Origin: Indolivaga capnocytophagoides DSM 22835
GTDB lineage: Bacteria; Bacteroidota; Bacteroidia; Bacteroidales; Dysgonomonadaceae
Direction: 5' to 3'
DNA: 64,000 nucleotides
Assembly (NCBI RefSeq): GCF_000426485.1
Contig: NZ_AUFL01000012.1
Location: 117,201-181,200 of the forward strand
In this document: positions 17,953 to 27,312 of the stretch, one piece after another
Position numbering within the stretch: position 1 is the stretch's first letter
Layout of the letters: each line of letters begins with the position of its first letter
Position numbers and translations under genes: made by a program
The notes under the pieces: model-generated
What the model saw: only the letters and a program-made list of their open reading frames with translations
Told to the model about the DNA's origin: nothing
Databases searched by the model: none

Positions 17953-19071
17953 TTATCTTTTCAATAACATTGTTATCTTAAGACACAAATCGAAGAATAC
18001 CATCTTCGCATTTACGTTTTGCTCAATATGCCTTTCGGCCAAAGCCAGTTCGTCTGTAAAATCAATGATATTACGCTCATTGATAAAAGGAGCGAAACGA
18101 ACACCGAAATTAGCTTCATCTTGTTTCAGATAGACCATTTCGGGTTGATGGAGATTACTTACAAAATACTCTCGGATCATCCGCTGGCAATATACTAAAA
18201 AATTCTTTTGTCTTTCTCTCCCAACCGATGCAATTTCGTTTGCTATCGATTTTATATCCTTAATACTACGGGCATAAGACGAACGCATCATTGTAACAAA
18301 CAGATTGAAAAAAAACTTATGTTCTTCGTTCAAGCTGATCGTTTCTATTGCTTTCAGATAGCTTCCATTAGCGATATGCGCAACAGATAACGCATCTTCG
18401 GGCTGAATATTATATTCAGATTGTAAAGCCTTAGTTATATCTTCTTTGGCTACATTATGAATATTTACACGCTGGCAACGCGACTGAATAGTGGTAATTA
18501 TCTGATCGGGGCTATTAGAAACCAATAGAAAAACCGTATTGTCATAAGGTTCTTCTATTATCTTCAACAGTTTATTAGCACAAGCTTCATTCATTCTTTC
18601 GGGCAACCAAATAATCATTACCCTGTACTTAGCCTCATATATTTTAAGGCTTAGTTTTCTGATAATCTCTTCGCTCTCCCTTGTATAGATCATCCCCTGT
18701 GCATTTTCTGCTCCCAGATAAGCTAACCATTGGCTTATATTGAAATAGGTATGACTGGTTACGAATGTTCGGAAATCAGCTATATAATCGTCGCAAATTT
18801 CTTTTTTGTCTTTCTTTATTACTGGAAAAACAAAATGTAAATCGGGGTGAGCCAGATGCCTGTATTTTAAGCATGAGGCACACTTACCACATGGTTCATT
18901 TTCCTGAGGATCGAGACAATTGAGATATTGGGCGTATGCTATAGCCAAAGAAAACTTCCCTACTCCCTCCGGTCCGCATAAAAGCCTCGCATGGGGCACA
19001 ATCCCTTTCTTCACCGAATTTATCAGTTGCTCTTTTATTTCTTGCTGCCCTACTATATCTCTGAAAAACAC
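17953..19071 (-). CDS. holB: DNA polymerase III delta-prime subunit
   Basis: 372 residues, clamp-loader AAA+ subunit. It starts at a GTG (19069-19071); no better ATG is in frame. The P-loop region is HARLLCGPEGVGKFSLA (about 27-43), a degenerate Walker A as usual for delta-prime. A zinc-binding four-cysteine module (C.D..ENEPCGKCASCLKY) follows, and SRCQRVNI is the SRC motif. It precedes ricT by 119 bp. Confidence 0.92.
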   Translation of the reverse strand: MFFRDIVGQQEIKEQLINSVKKGIVPHARLLCGPEGVGKFSLAIAYAQYLNCLDPQENEPCGKCASCLKYRHLAHPDLHFVFPVIKKDKKEICDDYIADFRTFVTSHTYFNISQWLAYLGAENAQGMIYTRESEEIIRKLSLKIYEAKYRVMIIWLPERMNEACANKLLKIIEEPYDNTVFLLVSNSPDQIITTIQSRCQRVNIHNVAKEDITKALQSEYNIQPEDALSVAHIANGSYLKAIETISLNEEHKFFFNLFVTMMRSSYARSIKDIKSIANEIASVGRERQKNFLVYCQRMIREYFVSNLHQPEMVYLKQDEANFGVRFAPFINERNIIDFTDELALAERHIEQNVNAKMVFFDLCLKITMLLKR

Positions 19072-19163
19072 GTTATGCTATCCTTATTTTTTTTGTTTAT
19101 TACTTAATCACAGTTAAATGATCGCTATCAACTATTTACCGTTAACAGATCATCATTAACTGA

Positions 19164-20117
19164 CTAGTACACTTCTTTTGCTATACGGCGTACACTTTCG
19201 GTTGCCATCAGCGAATAAAAATGAATACTGGGTACTCCTGCCTCAATCAATTCTTTCGCTTGTTGTATCCCCCATTCAACTCCTATTTCTTTTGCTGCGG
19301 CATCGTCTTTACAAGCTCTAAGCTCAGAAGCAAGTTCTTCGGGTATATCCGAACGGAATATACGTGGCAATACTGTCAGCTGATTTTTCAGACAGATAGG
19401 CTTAATTCCGGGAATAATCGGAATGGTTATACCTTCGGCTCTACATCTATCAACAAATGAGAAGTATTTTTTGTTGTCGAAAAACATCTGCGTTACAACA
19501 TATTCTGCACCCAAATCTTGTTTCATTTTCAAATAATGAAGGTCTGATTCGAAATTAGGAGCCTCCTCGTGTTTTTCGGGATAGCAAGCCATTCCATAAG
19601 AAAAAGGTGTATCGAATTTATCGAAAGTCGACTCATCGACAGATATTCCCTGATTAAATTCATTGACCTGTTTTTGCAAATCAGTTGCATGAGCATTGAA
19701 GTTTCCGACCATTTGCTCAGCATCTAATTTATTTGCATCACCTCTCAACAATAGGAGGTTATGTATTCCCAAAAAATTCAAATCGATCAATGCATATTCG
19801 GTTTCTTCTTTCGAAAATCCTTTACAGATCATGTGAGGAATAGCAATCACCTTATACTTATTTTGTATGGCAGCGGCTATAGCAACTGTTCCCGGACGTT
19901 TACGCACATTCACCTTACGCACCGATCCATCGGCCATATTCTTATAAATATTCTCACTGTGATGTGTAGTTATATTTATATACTTAGGATCAAACTCTAT
20001 CAACTTATCTATTATATTGTATACCTTCTCTATGCTGTTTCCTTTCAATGGAGGAAGGATCTCGAAAGAGAAAGCCGTCTTTCCTTTATTCTGAGTAATT
20101 AAATCTGTAACTTTCAT
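19164..20117 (-). CDS. metF: 5,10-Methylenetetrahydrofolate reductase
   Basis: 317 residues, a flavoprotein that reduces methylene-THF to methyl-THF for methionine synthesis. The TIM barrel shows FSFEILPP at the start (catalytic Glu), ITTHHS, HMICKGFSKEE, LLLRGDANK and the QMFFDNKKYFSFVDRC segment. Length and motifs match the bacterial single-domain enzyme. It lies in a minus-strand series with rseP (43-bp gap), which is probably synteny, not pathway linkage. Confidence 0.95.
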   Translation of the reverse strand: MKVTDLITQNKGKTAFSFEILPPLKGNSIEKVYNIIDKLIEFDPKYINITTHHSENIYKNMADGSVRKVNVRKRPGTVAIAAAIQNKYKVIAIPHMICKGFSKEETEYALIDLNFLGIHNLLLLRGDANKLDAEQMVGNFNAHATDLQKQVNEFNQGISVDESTFDKFDTPFSYGMACYPEKHEEAPNFESDLHYLKMKQDLGAEYVVTQMFFDNKKYFSFVDRCRAEGITIPIIPGIKPICLKNQLTVLPRIFRSDIPEELASELRACKDDAAAKEIGVEWGIQQAKELIEAGVPSIHFYSLMATESVRRIAKEVY

Positions 20118-20160
20118 TATAGTATATATCGATTTTATCCGTTAATATGCCAACCATCTA

Positions 20161-21498
20161 TCATTTGAAGATTGCCTTGAAAAGGTCGTTTCCATTTGCA
20201 TAAATCAATAGTGCAAATAAGAATACCATCCCTGCAATCTGAGCATATTCCATAAATTTTTCATTCGGCTTACGACGAGTGATCATTTCATATAGAAGAA
20301 ACATTACATGCCCTCCATCTAATGCAGGAATCGGTAATATATTCATTACCGCCAGAATAACAGACAAAAACGCTGTCATAAACCAGAACGCCTGCCAATC
20401 CCATGTCGCAGGGAAAAAGCTTCCGATAGCTCCGAAACCACCCAAATTAGAAACTCCTTCTTTGGTAAATACGAATCTCAGCTGAGCAACATATCCGCTC
20501 AATGTTTCTTTAGCGAGTTTCAATCCGGCGGGAAACGATTCAAAAAAGCCTATATTGTCATGTTGTGACTTAAAGTATTTATTAAAAGGACCTGAGTAAA
20601 AACCTAAAGTCCCTGTGCTATCGACATGAGCTGTAGCAGTATGTAAAGAATCGTCACGATAAAAGCTGATCGTAACATCCGTATTTTTTCTTTCAGTCAG
20701 TAATTTGCGTAAAGAAGAGAAAGACTCTACATGCTTGTCTCCTACCCCAACAATACTGTCCCGAGATACCAATCCCATTTTCAAAGCCTCGGACTCAGGC
20801 GTTACACTATCCACCACTGCTGGTAAAAGAACTTCGTAAGCCATTTTTTTAGAAGCAATTACCTTATCAGCAAAATCAGCAGGTAATTTTATTGTCTGAA
20901 GATGTCCTGCGCGTTCCACAACAACCTGTTCGGCTTTTACAAAGCTCATCAGAGTATTCATGTCAAGAGTTTTATCCATATGATAACGGAGGTCTTTACC
21001 ATCGGCACTAACCAGTTTATCTCCATTGCGGAAACCTGCGCCTTGAGCAACTTCACTAAACTCCATCCCAGTAGAAATATCTTTCATCGGAATATAAGAA
21101 TTCCCCCAGGTGAACAGAATCATCGCATAAATAAAAATAGCCAGCAGAATATTAAACAACACACCGCCAATCATAACCAAAAGCCTTTGCCAGCTTGGTT
21201 TTGAACGGAATTCCCAATCCTGGGCAGGCTGTTGCATCTGCTCCTTATCCATCGACTCGTCTATCATACCTGATATCTTAACATATCCGCCCAATGGCAA
21301 CCAACCGATACCATACTCGGTATCGCTTTTTTTAGGTTTAAATTTGAATAACGAAAATCCTATATCAAAAAACAAATAAAACTTTTCTACTCTTATTTTA
21401 AAAACTCGAGCAAATAAGTAATGCCCAAATTCATGAACAATCACTAATATTGATAAACTTAAAATCAGCTGTAACGCCTTAATGAAAAATGTCTCCAT
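20161..21498 (-). CDS. rseP: RseP-type site-2 zinc metalloprotease
   Basis: 445 residues. This intramembrane protease cleaves anti-sigma factors and signal-peptide remnants. The zinc motif HEFGH is at 22-26 in the first membrane helix. A PDZ pair spans about 115-290 (SVTPESEALKMGL is a typical PDZ strand), and the second catalytic motif NILPIPALDGGHV is near 394 in a C-terminal helix. The ATG lies 22 bp downstream (on the minus strand) of a palindrome copy. Confidence 0.95.
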   Translation of the reverse strand: METFFIKALQLILSLSILVIVHEFGHYLFARVFKIRVEKFYLFFDIGFSLFKFKPKKSDTEYGIGWLPLGGYVKISGMIDESMDKEQMQQPAQDWEFRSKPSWQRLLVMIGGVLFNILLAIFIYAMILFTWGNSYIPMKDISTGMEFSEVAQGAGFRNGDKLVSADGKDLRYHMDKTLDMNTLMSFVKAEQVVVERAGHLQTIKLPADFADKVIASKKMAYEVLLPAVVDSVTPESEALKMGLVSRDSIVGVGDKHVESFSSLRKLLTERKNTDVTISFYRDDSLHTATAHVDSTGTLGFYSGPFNKYFKSQHDNIGFFESFPAGLKLAKETLSGYVAQLRFVFTKEGVSNLGGFGAIGSFFPATWDWQAFWFMTAFLSVILAVMNILPIPALDGGHVMFLLYEMITRRKPNEKFMEYAQIAGMVFLFALLIYANGNDLFKAIFK

Positions 21499-21519
21499 TT
21501 ATTATTATTTTCTTATATA

Positions 21520-21608
21520 AGGTCCTAGACCTATTTTATTTACTTACCAAGCATAACAACGACAGAATATTAGGTTTCTGAATACATCATTAAGTACTTG
21601 TTGTTATT
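21520..21608 (+). repeat. Composite intergenic repeat, copy B
   Basis: Three blocks in order: palindrome AGGTCCTAGACCT (21520-21532), CAAGCATAACAACG (about 21549-21562) and CATTAAGTACTTGTTGTTAT (about 21588-21607). They match the copies at 2366-2441 (inverted) and 53566-53660. It lies between two minus-strand genes, directly upstream of rseP. Confidence 0.7.
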
Positions 21609-21642
21609 AAAAATTTATTTTCTATTAATATCTGCTCATATC

Positions 21643-22302
21643 TCACGTCCTCAGGATCATATTTTCGATAAATAAGGAATACCAACTAAAGAAAATCATC
21701 AATCCCTGATAATACAGATACGATATCGCGGTACAAAAAACAGCAACCAATGCTATAGCAGTTATAAGTTTCTGAGTATCTATCGGCTGTTTGTTTTCTT
21801 CAGTAGCAGGAACAACTGTCGTTTTACAGAGAATATCTCCAAGACGCTGCCCCGAATTAGCCATATACAGGATAAATTCTACAGGCCAGATAACCAGAAA
21901 CAAATTCCGTACAGCCATCCGAAGATAAGAAACCTGCCCCCCATCCAAACGCACCAATTGATACTTATGGAGCCGTTTACCAATACTCCTCCCCCCGAAA
22001 AAGTCTTTGCAAAGGAAATAAGTATAACCAATACCACAAGCAATGGAAAGTGGCAGCATCATAACAGACAGACCATTGAACATTTTTCTCATCAACATTA
22101 AGGACTCTTCTTCCGACATGTGAGCTGTACTTCCCATATATGAGTTCATATCAAACTCATTCTGAAACATCTTCATCGCAATGGCATTTGCTATAATAGA
22201 AATACACATCATCGGCAGATAATCTACAAATGCAGAAACAAGTCTGGAAGACTTCGAAACCTGTATCATTTGTTCCTGAATACAATTCTTTTGTTCATTC
22301 AT
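21643..22302 (-). CDS. RDD family membrane protein
   Basis: 219 residues. After a 25-residue polar N-terminus, an RDD domain begins (SRLVSAFVDYLPMMCISIIANAI) with helices near 28-48, 78-100, 128-146 and 170-190, plus the family's FFGGRSIGKRLHKYQLVRLDG loop. A final hydrophobic segment is near the end. The role is unknown; RDD proteins have been linked to ion transport. It starts 15 bp after the dxr stop, so it is in the dxr operon. Confidence 0.85.
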   Translation of the reverse strand: MNEQKNCIQEQMIQVSKSSRLVSAFVDYLPMMCISIIANAIAMKMFQNEFDMNSYMGSTAHMSEEESLMLMRKMFNGLSVMMLPLSIACGIGYTYFLCKDFFGGRSIGKRLHKYQLVRLDGGQVSYLRMAVRNLFLVIWPVEFILYMANSGQRLGDILCKTTVVPATEENKQPIDTQKLITAIALVAVFCTAISYLYYQGLMIFFSWYSLFIENMILRT

Positions 22303-22317
22303 AGTTTTAGCGGCTTA

Positions 22318-23463
22318 TCAAATTAAAGATAATGCTATGTCTCTGGCTTCGTCATTAGAAGCAACATAGTCTTCGTATGCAGGTTTATTGATAAATGTTG
22401 TCTTTTGCATAGTTTTCTCGATAATATCACTCATTTCAAGAAAACCCACTTTATCTTTCAAGAAGGCATCTACCACGATTTCATTCGCCGCATTAACAAT
22501 ACAAGGCATATTCCCTCCAACATTTGCCGCTTCGAATGCAAATGCAAGATTACGAAAACGCGTCATATCGGCAGGTTCGAAAGTCATTGTTGCCAGTTTA
22601 AAGATATCCAGCCTTTCGAAATTCGATTTTAAGCGGTTAGGATAGGCAAATGCATATTGTATCGGCAATCTCATATCGGGCATACCCAGCTGGGCGATAA
22701 TAGAAGAATCTTCGAATTGTACCATCGAGTGAATAATGGATTGAGGATGAACTACCACTTCTACCTGAGCAGGAGTCACCCCGAACAGCCATTTCGCTTC
22801 TATCATCTCAAAGCCTTTGTTCATCATAGTAGCCGAATCGATTGTGATTTTAGCTCCCATATCCCAATTGGGATGTTTTAAAGCCTGAGCTTTTGTAACT
22901 TTCTGTAATTGTTCTGGCGAATATGTACGGAAAGGGCCTCCCGATGCCGTCAGCAATATCTTCTCGATGGGACTATTCTCACCGTTCAAACACTGGAATA
23001 TGGCAGAATGCTCGGAATCGACCGGCAATATAGGCACACGGTATTCCATAGCCAAAGAAGTGATGAGCTCTCCGGCTACAACCAATGTCTCTTTATTGGC
23101 CAAGGCAATTGTTTTTTTCGCTTTAATGGCACTGATAGTAGGAGCCAGCCCCGAATAACCCACCATAGCGGTAAGTACGATATCGATAGATTCGTCTTGC
23201 ACTACTTGCGAAATAGAGTCTGCCCCCCCCCATACTTTTATAGGCAGATCAGACAAAGCCTCTTTCAAGGCTATATATTTATCATCATTGGCAATAACAA
23301 CAATTTCGGGTTGAAACTCCCGAGCCTGCCTGATCAAGAGATCCAGACTGTTATTTGCTGTTATGGCATATACTTCAAACTTATCAGGATGTTCACGGAC
23401 AACATCGAGAGCCTGAGTTCCGATTGATCCTGTTGATCCTAATATTGCGAGTTTTCGTTTCAT
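22318..23463 (-). CDS. dxr: 1-Deoxy-D-xylulose-5-phosphate reductoisomerase
   Basis: The second enzyme of the MEP isoprenoid pathway. I take the ATG at 23461-23463 (MKRKLAILGSTGSIG), giving 381 residues of normal length. A longer frame would add 25 residues overlapping the M23 gene. NADPH-binding GSTGSIG is at 9-15, ALANKETLVVAG in the middle, and the metal/substrate site includes PVDSEHSAIFQ and IDSATMMNKGFEMIEA. It starts 7 bp after the M23 peptidase stop. Confidence 0.96.
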   Translation of the reverse strand: MKRKLAILGSTGSIGTQALDVVREHPDKFEVYAITANNSLDLLIRQAREFQPEIVVIANDDKYIALKEALSDLPIKVWGGADSISQVVQDESIDIVLTAMVGYSGLAPTISAIKAKKTIALANKETLVVAGELITSLAMEYRVPILPVDSEHSAIFQCLNGENSPIEKILLTASGGPFRTYSPEQLQKVTKAQALKHPNWDMGAKITIDSATMMNKGFEMIEAKWLFGVTPAQVEVVVHPQSIIHSMVQFEDSSIIAQLGMPDMRLPIQYAFAYPNRLKSNFERLDIFKLATMTFEPADMTRFRNLAFAFEAANVGGNMPCIVNAANEIVVDAFLKDKVGFLEMSDIIEKTMQKTTFINKPAYEDYVASNDEARDIALSLI

Positions 23464-23470
23464 TGTACTT

Positions 23471-24400
23471 TTAGAATGATATATATAGTTCGGGATTAAC
23501 CGGACTACCTTTGTACCACAACTCAAACTGCAAAACATGTTTACGGTCTGTCGCTGCGGTTATATTTTCTTTGTTTCCTTTATCTTTTTTGTTTTTATTG
23601 CTCTCCACATCCCCGCTTTCACGGCTTACTATGGCAATAGCCTCTCCTGTACGGACTTTATCCCCTGTTTTTTTCAATAACATTGAGACCCCTTTATATA
23701 CGGATATAAAGCCATTCTTGTGCTGCAACTGAAGGATATATCCTGCATCGGGGTCATAGCCTGCGAATACAACAACCCCTTCGAGCGTAGCAACTATATT
23801 ATCACTGGCTGCGGCTATTTGCAAACCGTACCGGCGCAAGGACGCATTGAAATGACTTGTTACAACACCTCTCACCGGACGAAAGAAAGTAACTCCCTCG
23901 GTTGGAGCCTGATCGCTGGTCGAAATAGACGACAGGTTATATTTTTCAGTCTCTTCATAGTCCTGCCTGTATTTTTTTTCCCGGCTTGTACTTTTCAGAG
24001 ATTTATCATCTTCGGCAATGCGTACAGTATCTACTTTATTCTTCGATTCGGGTTGTACTTTACCTGCAAATATGTCTTTTATATTCTGTAAATAAGCCTC
24101 CTGATAATGTTGTTGCTGCTCGAGAGAATCTACCTGCATTGCGGTTTTAATAGCCTGTTCCCTGATTTCGGAATCAAGATATCCCGGTAAATAATTTCTC
24201 AATGGAGTAGATATAATAATAACAGAAGACACAACCATCAATATGAACAAAGATGTCAGATATAACATAATACCATTAAACATCGAAACCCGAAGCTTCC
24301 AAACTTCCTCCAATGTATTCTCATTCAGAATAGACAGGCGGTATTTGAAATGCATCCGTTTCCAGAAGCTATGTCGGTTTTTATCTTTTCTCTTTGCCAT
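23471..24400 (-). CDS. M23-type peptidoglycan peptidase domain protein
   Basis: 309 residues with one membrane helix (about 42-66), a coiled-coil region, and a C-terminal LytM/M23-like domain (about 175-309). GVVTSHFN takes the place of the usual G.VTS.FG and YILQLQHKNGFISVYKGVS that of the HG..T.Y strand. The metal-binding histidine and aspartate positions are poorly kept: I see no HxH at the end, and LQFELWYKG replaces HLHFE. It is therefore probably a non-catalytic LytM activator of amidases or divisome partner. Confidence 0.8.
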   Translation of the reverse strand: MAKRKDKNRHSFWKRMHFKYRLSILNENTLEEVWKLRVSMFNGIMLYLTSLFILMVVSSVIIISTPLRNYLPGYLDSEIREQAIKTAMQVDSLEQQQHYQEAYLQNIKDIFAGKVQPESKNKVDTVRIAEDDKSLKSTSREKKYRQDYEETEKYNLSSISTSDQAPTEGVTFFRPVRGVVTSHFNASLRRYGLQIAAASDNIVATLEGVVVFAGYDPDAGYILQLQHKNGFISVYKGVSMLLKKTGDKVRTGEAIAIVSRESGDVESNKNKKDKGNKENITAATDRKHVLQFELWYKGSPVNPELYISF

Positions 24401-24709
24401 TCAATATTTTAAGCAATAATACTCTGCTTTTTTATTATCTTATTCCCGCATGTAACAAAACCACATACAACAAATGAGATTTATTCAGAATTGCAAATTT
24501 AATAAAAGAAATAAAGTTAACGAATTTGATATTCACTATATTCTTTAAAGAAACATAATTTGAGGGTAATAAGATCGGGCTCTCTAAAATAAATTGGACA
24601 AAAACCTTTCTTTAATTATTTTTTAGTTATTTTTGCAGCCTGCTTTTTTGGGTGCTTGCATCAGATAAAGTAGTTATAATTAATATATCTTATTTATTAT
24701 AAATTAAGT
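24401..24709. promoter_or_regulatory. Divergent promoter region of spt
   Basis: 309 bp between the divergent M23 and spt genes. TATTTTTG at about 24630-24637 fits a -7 box for spt, giving a long leader of about 70 nt. No -33 TTTG is at the right distance. Nothing else was recognised. Confidence 0.45.
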
Positions 24710-25921
24710 ATGAGTCTTTTAAGCGAGAAACTATATCGGTATGATGCAGCACGCAATGCTCGCGCCGCAGGTATCTATCCTTATTTCAGAGAAATCCAAA
24801 GTGATCAGGATACAGAAGTTGTTATAAACGGAAAAAAAGTCCTGATGTTTGGCTCCAATGCCTATTTAGGATTAACTAACCATCCGGCAGTAAAAGAGGC
24901 TTCGATCGAAGCTATCAAGAAATATGGGACAGGAATGGCCGGTTCTCGTTTTCTAAATGGAACTCTAGACATACATGTCGAACTGGAAAGAAAACTTGCC
25001 GCATTTGTAGGTAAAGAAGATGCTTTGGTATATTCTACCGGATTCAATGTTAATCAAGGTGTTGTAGGGTGTGTTACCGGACGCGAAGATTATATTATCT
25101 GGGACGAACTGGATCATGCTTCCATTATAGAAGGAAACAGGGCATCTTTATCAAATAAACTGAAATTCCGTCACAATGATATGGAGTCGTTGGAAAAACA
25201 ACTTCAAAAATGTGAACCCGATAAGGTGAAGTTGATTGTAGTAGATGGTGTATTCAGCATGGAAGGTGATGTTACCAACTTACCCGAAATAGTAAGGCTG
25301 TCTAAAAAATACAATGCGAATATTATGATTGATGAGGCTCACGGCCTTGGTGTTTTTGGCAAAAATTTCAATGGTAAAGGGGTTCATGATTATTTCGGAT
25401 TGACCGATAATATGGATCTGATTATGGGGACTTTCAGTAAATCCCTTGCATCCATCGGTGGATTTATCGCTGCCGAAGAAGCAATTATTGACTATCTACG
25501 TCACAATTCACGCCCATATATATTCAGTGCAAGTATCACTCCTAGTGCTACTGCAGCTGCAAGCAAAGCGCTGGATATCCTTATTGCAGAGCCGGAACGT
25601 GTTGCACACCTTTGGGAAATAACAAACTATGCATTGGAAGGTTTCCGTTCTTTAGGATGTGAAATAGGGCATACTTCAAGTCCAATCATCCCTCTGTATA
25701 TCAGAGATAATGAAAAGACATTTATCATCACACGTACACTTTTCGAAGAAGGCATATTTGTAAATCCGGTTGTATCCCCGGCTGTTGCGCCTAAAGATAC
25801 ACTGATCAGATTTTCATTGATGGCTACACATACAAAAGAACAAGTAGATATTGCATTGGACAAGATCGGACGGATTTTCCGTAAAATGGGGGTCCTTACT
25901 GAAAATGTAGAAAAAGCATAA
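24710..25921 (+). CDS. spt: Serine palmitoyltransferase
   Basis: 403 residues of the alpha-oxoamine synthase family. It condenses serine with an acyl-CoA to 3-ketosphinganine, the committed step of Bacteroidetes sphingolipid synthesis. The PLP lysine is K244 in GTFSKSLAS. Other cofactor contacts are H136 in DHAS and D208 in IDEAHG. The N-terminus with GIYPYFREIQ and VLMFGSNAYLGLT is typical of the Bacteroides and Porphyromonas SPT and not of KBL or BioF. It is monocistronic, ending in a strong terminator. Confidence 0.93.
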   Translation: MSLLSEKLYRYDAARNARAAGIYPYFREIQSDQDTEVVINGKKVLMFGSNAYLGLTNHPAVKEASIEAIKKYGTGMAGSRFLNGTLDIHVELERKLAAFVGKEDALVYSTGFNVNQGVVGCVTGREDYIIWDELDHASIIEGNRASLSNKLKFRHNDMESLEKQLQKCEPDKVKLIVVDGVFSMEGDVTNLPEIVRLSKKYNANIMIDEAHGLGVFGKNFNGKGVHDYFGLTDNMDLIMGTFSKSLASIGGFIAAEEAIIDYLRHNSRPYIFSASITPSATAAASKALDILIAEPERVAHLWEITNYALEGFRSLGCEIGHTSSPIIPLYIRDNEKTFIITRTLFEEGIFVNPVVSPAVAPKDTLIRFSLMATHTKEQVDIALDKIGRIFRKMGVLTENVEKA

Positions 25922-25943
25922 ATAATACTCCAGATAATAAGTT

Positions 25944-25981
25944 AACCCCTATTTCGTTTCAGGAAATAGGGGTTATTTATT
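25944..25981 (+). terminator. Strong terminator after spt
   Basis: A perfect 12-bp stem, AACCCCTATTTC (25944-25955) with GAAATAGGGGTT (25963-25974), loop of 7, followed by ATTTATTTTTATT. It lies 22 bp after the stop. Confidence 0.9.
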
Positions 25982-26001
25982 TTTATTCAATATCTTTAAA
26001 T

Positions 26002-27303
26002 ATGATTAGAATAGTTATTGTCTGCCTGCTTGCTTTATTAGCCGAAAATATGTCAGCTCAGTTTTCTGTGCCATCCGGAAATACTGTATTTGATTATACT
26101 TCCAACTTATCGGGAACGGACATCAAACATATATATGTTTTTAATAAACTGACAGGAGCGACACTTACTTATTCGACCAACAGCTCCAATGTTGTAGCTT
26201 TCTATAAATATACGGGCAGCCTTTCAGATAAACAACCTATACCTACATCAGATATAACATGGAGTAACAGCAATAGCCAAACTATCTACACGATTAAAAA
26301 CCTCGAAGACGGAAAAGGATACATTGCGGAAACCAATGGAAACACGACTGAAATAGTCGGCATAATTGACTACAGCCTACATATACCACAGCTTAACAGT
26401 ATAGAAGTGTCGGAGGGAGAAGACAAATGCAGTTCGATAAAACTTCAGATAAATAAAAAGGACAACCTGTACTTCAATACACCTGCCGGAAAAATACTGC
26501 AAATAACCCGACTGTACGATTTGGAATACGAAACACTGGATGCTTCAACGAAAGAATTTACCCCGATAACTAACAAAATCGAATCAATAGCGATCGGATC
26601 GGATTTACCGGTAGATGCCCCTCTGATAGATACTAAATTCACAATATCGGGTGACCAATTCGCCAAATATTTTGGACAGTCAATAATTTTAGAAAGCGAT
26701 ACATACACAGCCATTGCAGTCAAAGGATATATAGAAACAGAACAAACATCCGTAAATACAGATAATGAGTTATCCGAAGAGTTAGGAGGATCGGCTCCTG
26801 TAGAAATTAAATTCTATGGATATGCAAACGAACCTGTGACATTATATTATACATGGTTTATATATAATCTGAAAAATCCGAATGATTTAGTCGCCAGATA
26901 CACCGATAAAAATATATCTTACACATTCCGAGAATCAGGCGAATACAAGATTGTACTGGAGGTTGCCAATCGGTCTTCATCATGCCCTGACACTACCAGT
27001 ATCAATTTTAATATAGACGAATCAAAACTTGAAATACCCAACTATTTTTCACCCGGAAAAGATGGAGAAACAACTAAAGAGTTCAGAGTCTATTACAAAT
27101 CGCTGGTCAAGTTTAAATGTTCGATTTTCAATCGCTGGGGTAATAAGATATACGAATGGACAGACCCTTCTAAAGGATGGGACGGAAAATACAAAGGCAG
27201 CTATGTTTCTACCGGAGTTTACTTTTATGTCATCACAGCCGAAGGTTCGGATGGAAGAAAATATAAGAAGGGTGGAGATATAAACATTCTGCGAAGTAAG
27301 TAG
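26002..27303 (+). CDS. Secreted protein with type B (CHU_C) C-terminal sorting domain
   Basis: 433 residues. A signal peptide (VIVCLLALLAENMSAQ) is followed by a beta-rich region. A PKD-like Ig domain lies near 250-335 (YTFRESGEYKIVLEVAN). The last 90 residues form a gliding-motility-associated C-terminal domain with NYFSPG, FKCSIFNRWGNKIYEW, GWDGKYKG and VSTGVYFYVI. That domain is a cargo signal for type IX secretion, so the protein is probably surface-exposed or released. Ligand unknown. Confidence 0.88.
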   Translation: MIRIVIVCLLALLAENMSAQFSVPSGNTVFDYTSNLSGTDIKHIYVFNKLTGATLTYSTNSSNVVAFYKYTGSLSDKQPIPTSDITWSNSNSQTIYTIKNLEDGKGYIAETNGNTTEIVGIIDYSLHIPQLNSIEVSEGEDKCSSIKLQINKKDNLYFNTPAGKILQITRLYDLEYETLDASTKEFTPITNKIESIAIGSDLPVDAPLIDTKFTISGDQFAKYFGQSIILESDTYTAIAVKGYIETEQTSVNTDNELSEELGGSAPVEIKFYGYANEPVTLYYTWFIYNLKNPNDLVARYTDKNISYTFRESGEYKIVLEVANRSSSCPDTTSINFNIDESKLEIPNYFSPGKDGETTKEFRVYYKSLVKFKCSIFNRWGNKIYEWTDPSKGWDGKYKGSYVSTGVYFYVITAEGSDGRKYKKGGDINILRSK

Positions 27304-27312
27304 CAAGAAGAC

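Noticed and set aside
22909..23427. 172-codon plus-strand frame
   Set aside because: Antisense to dxr, which has all family motifs.
23464..23538. 25-residue extension of dxr
   Set aside because: Would overlap the M23 gene end and precede the conserved MKRKLAILGSTGSIG start.
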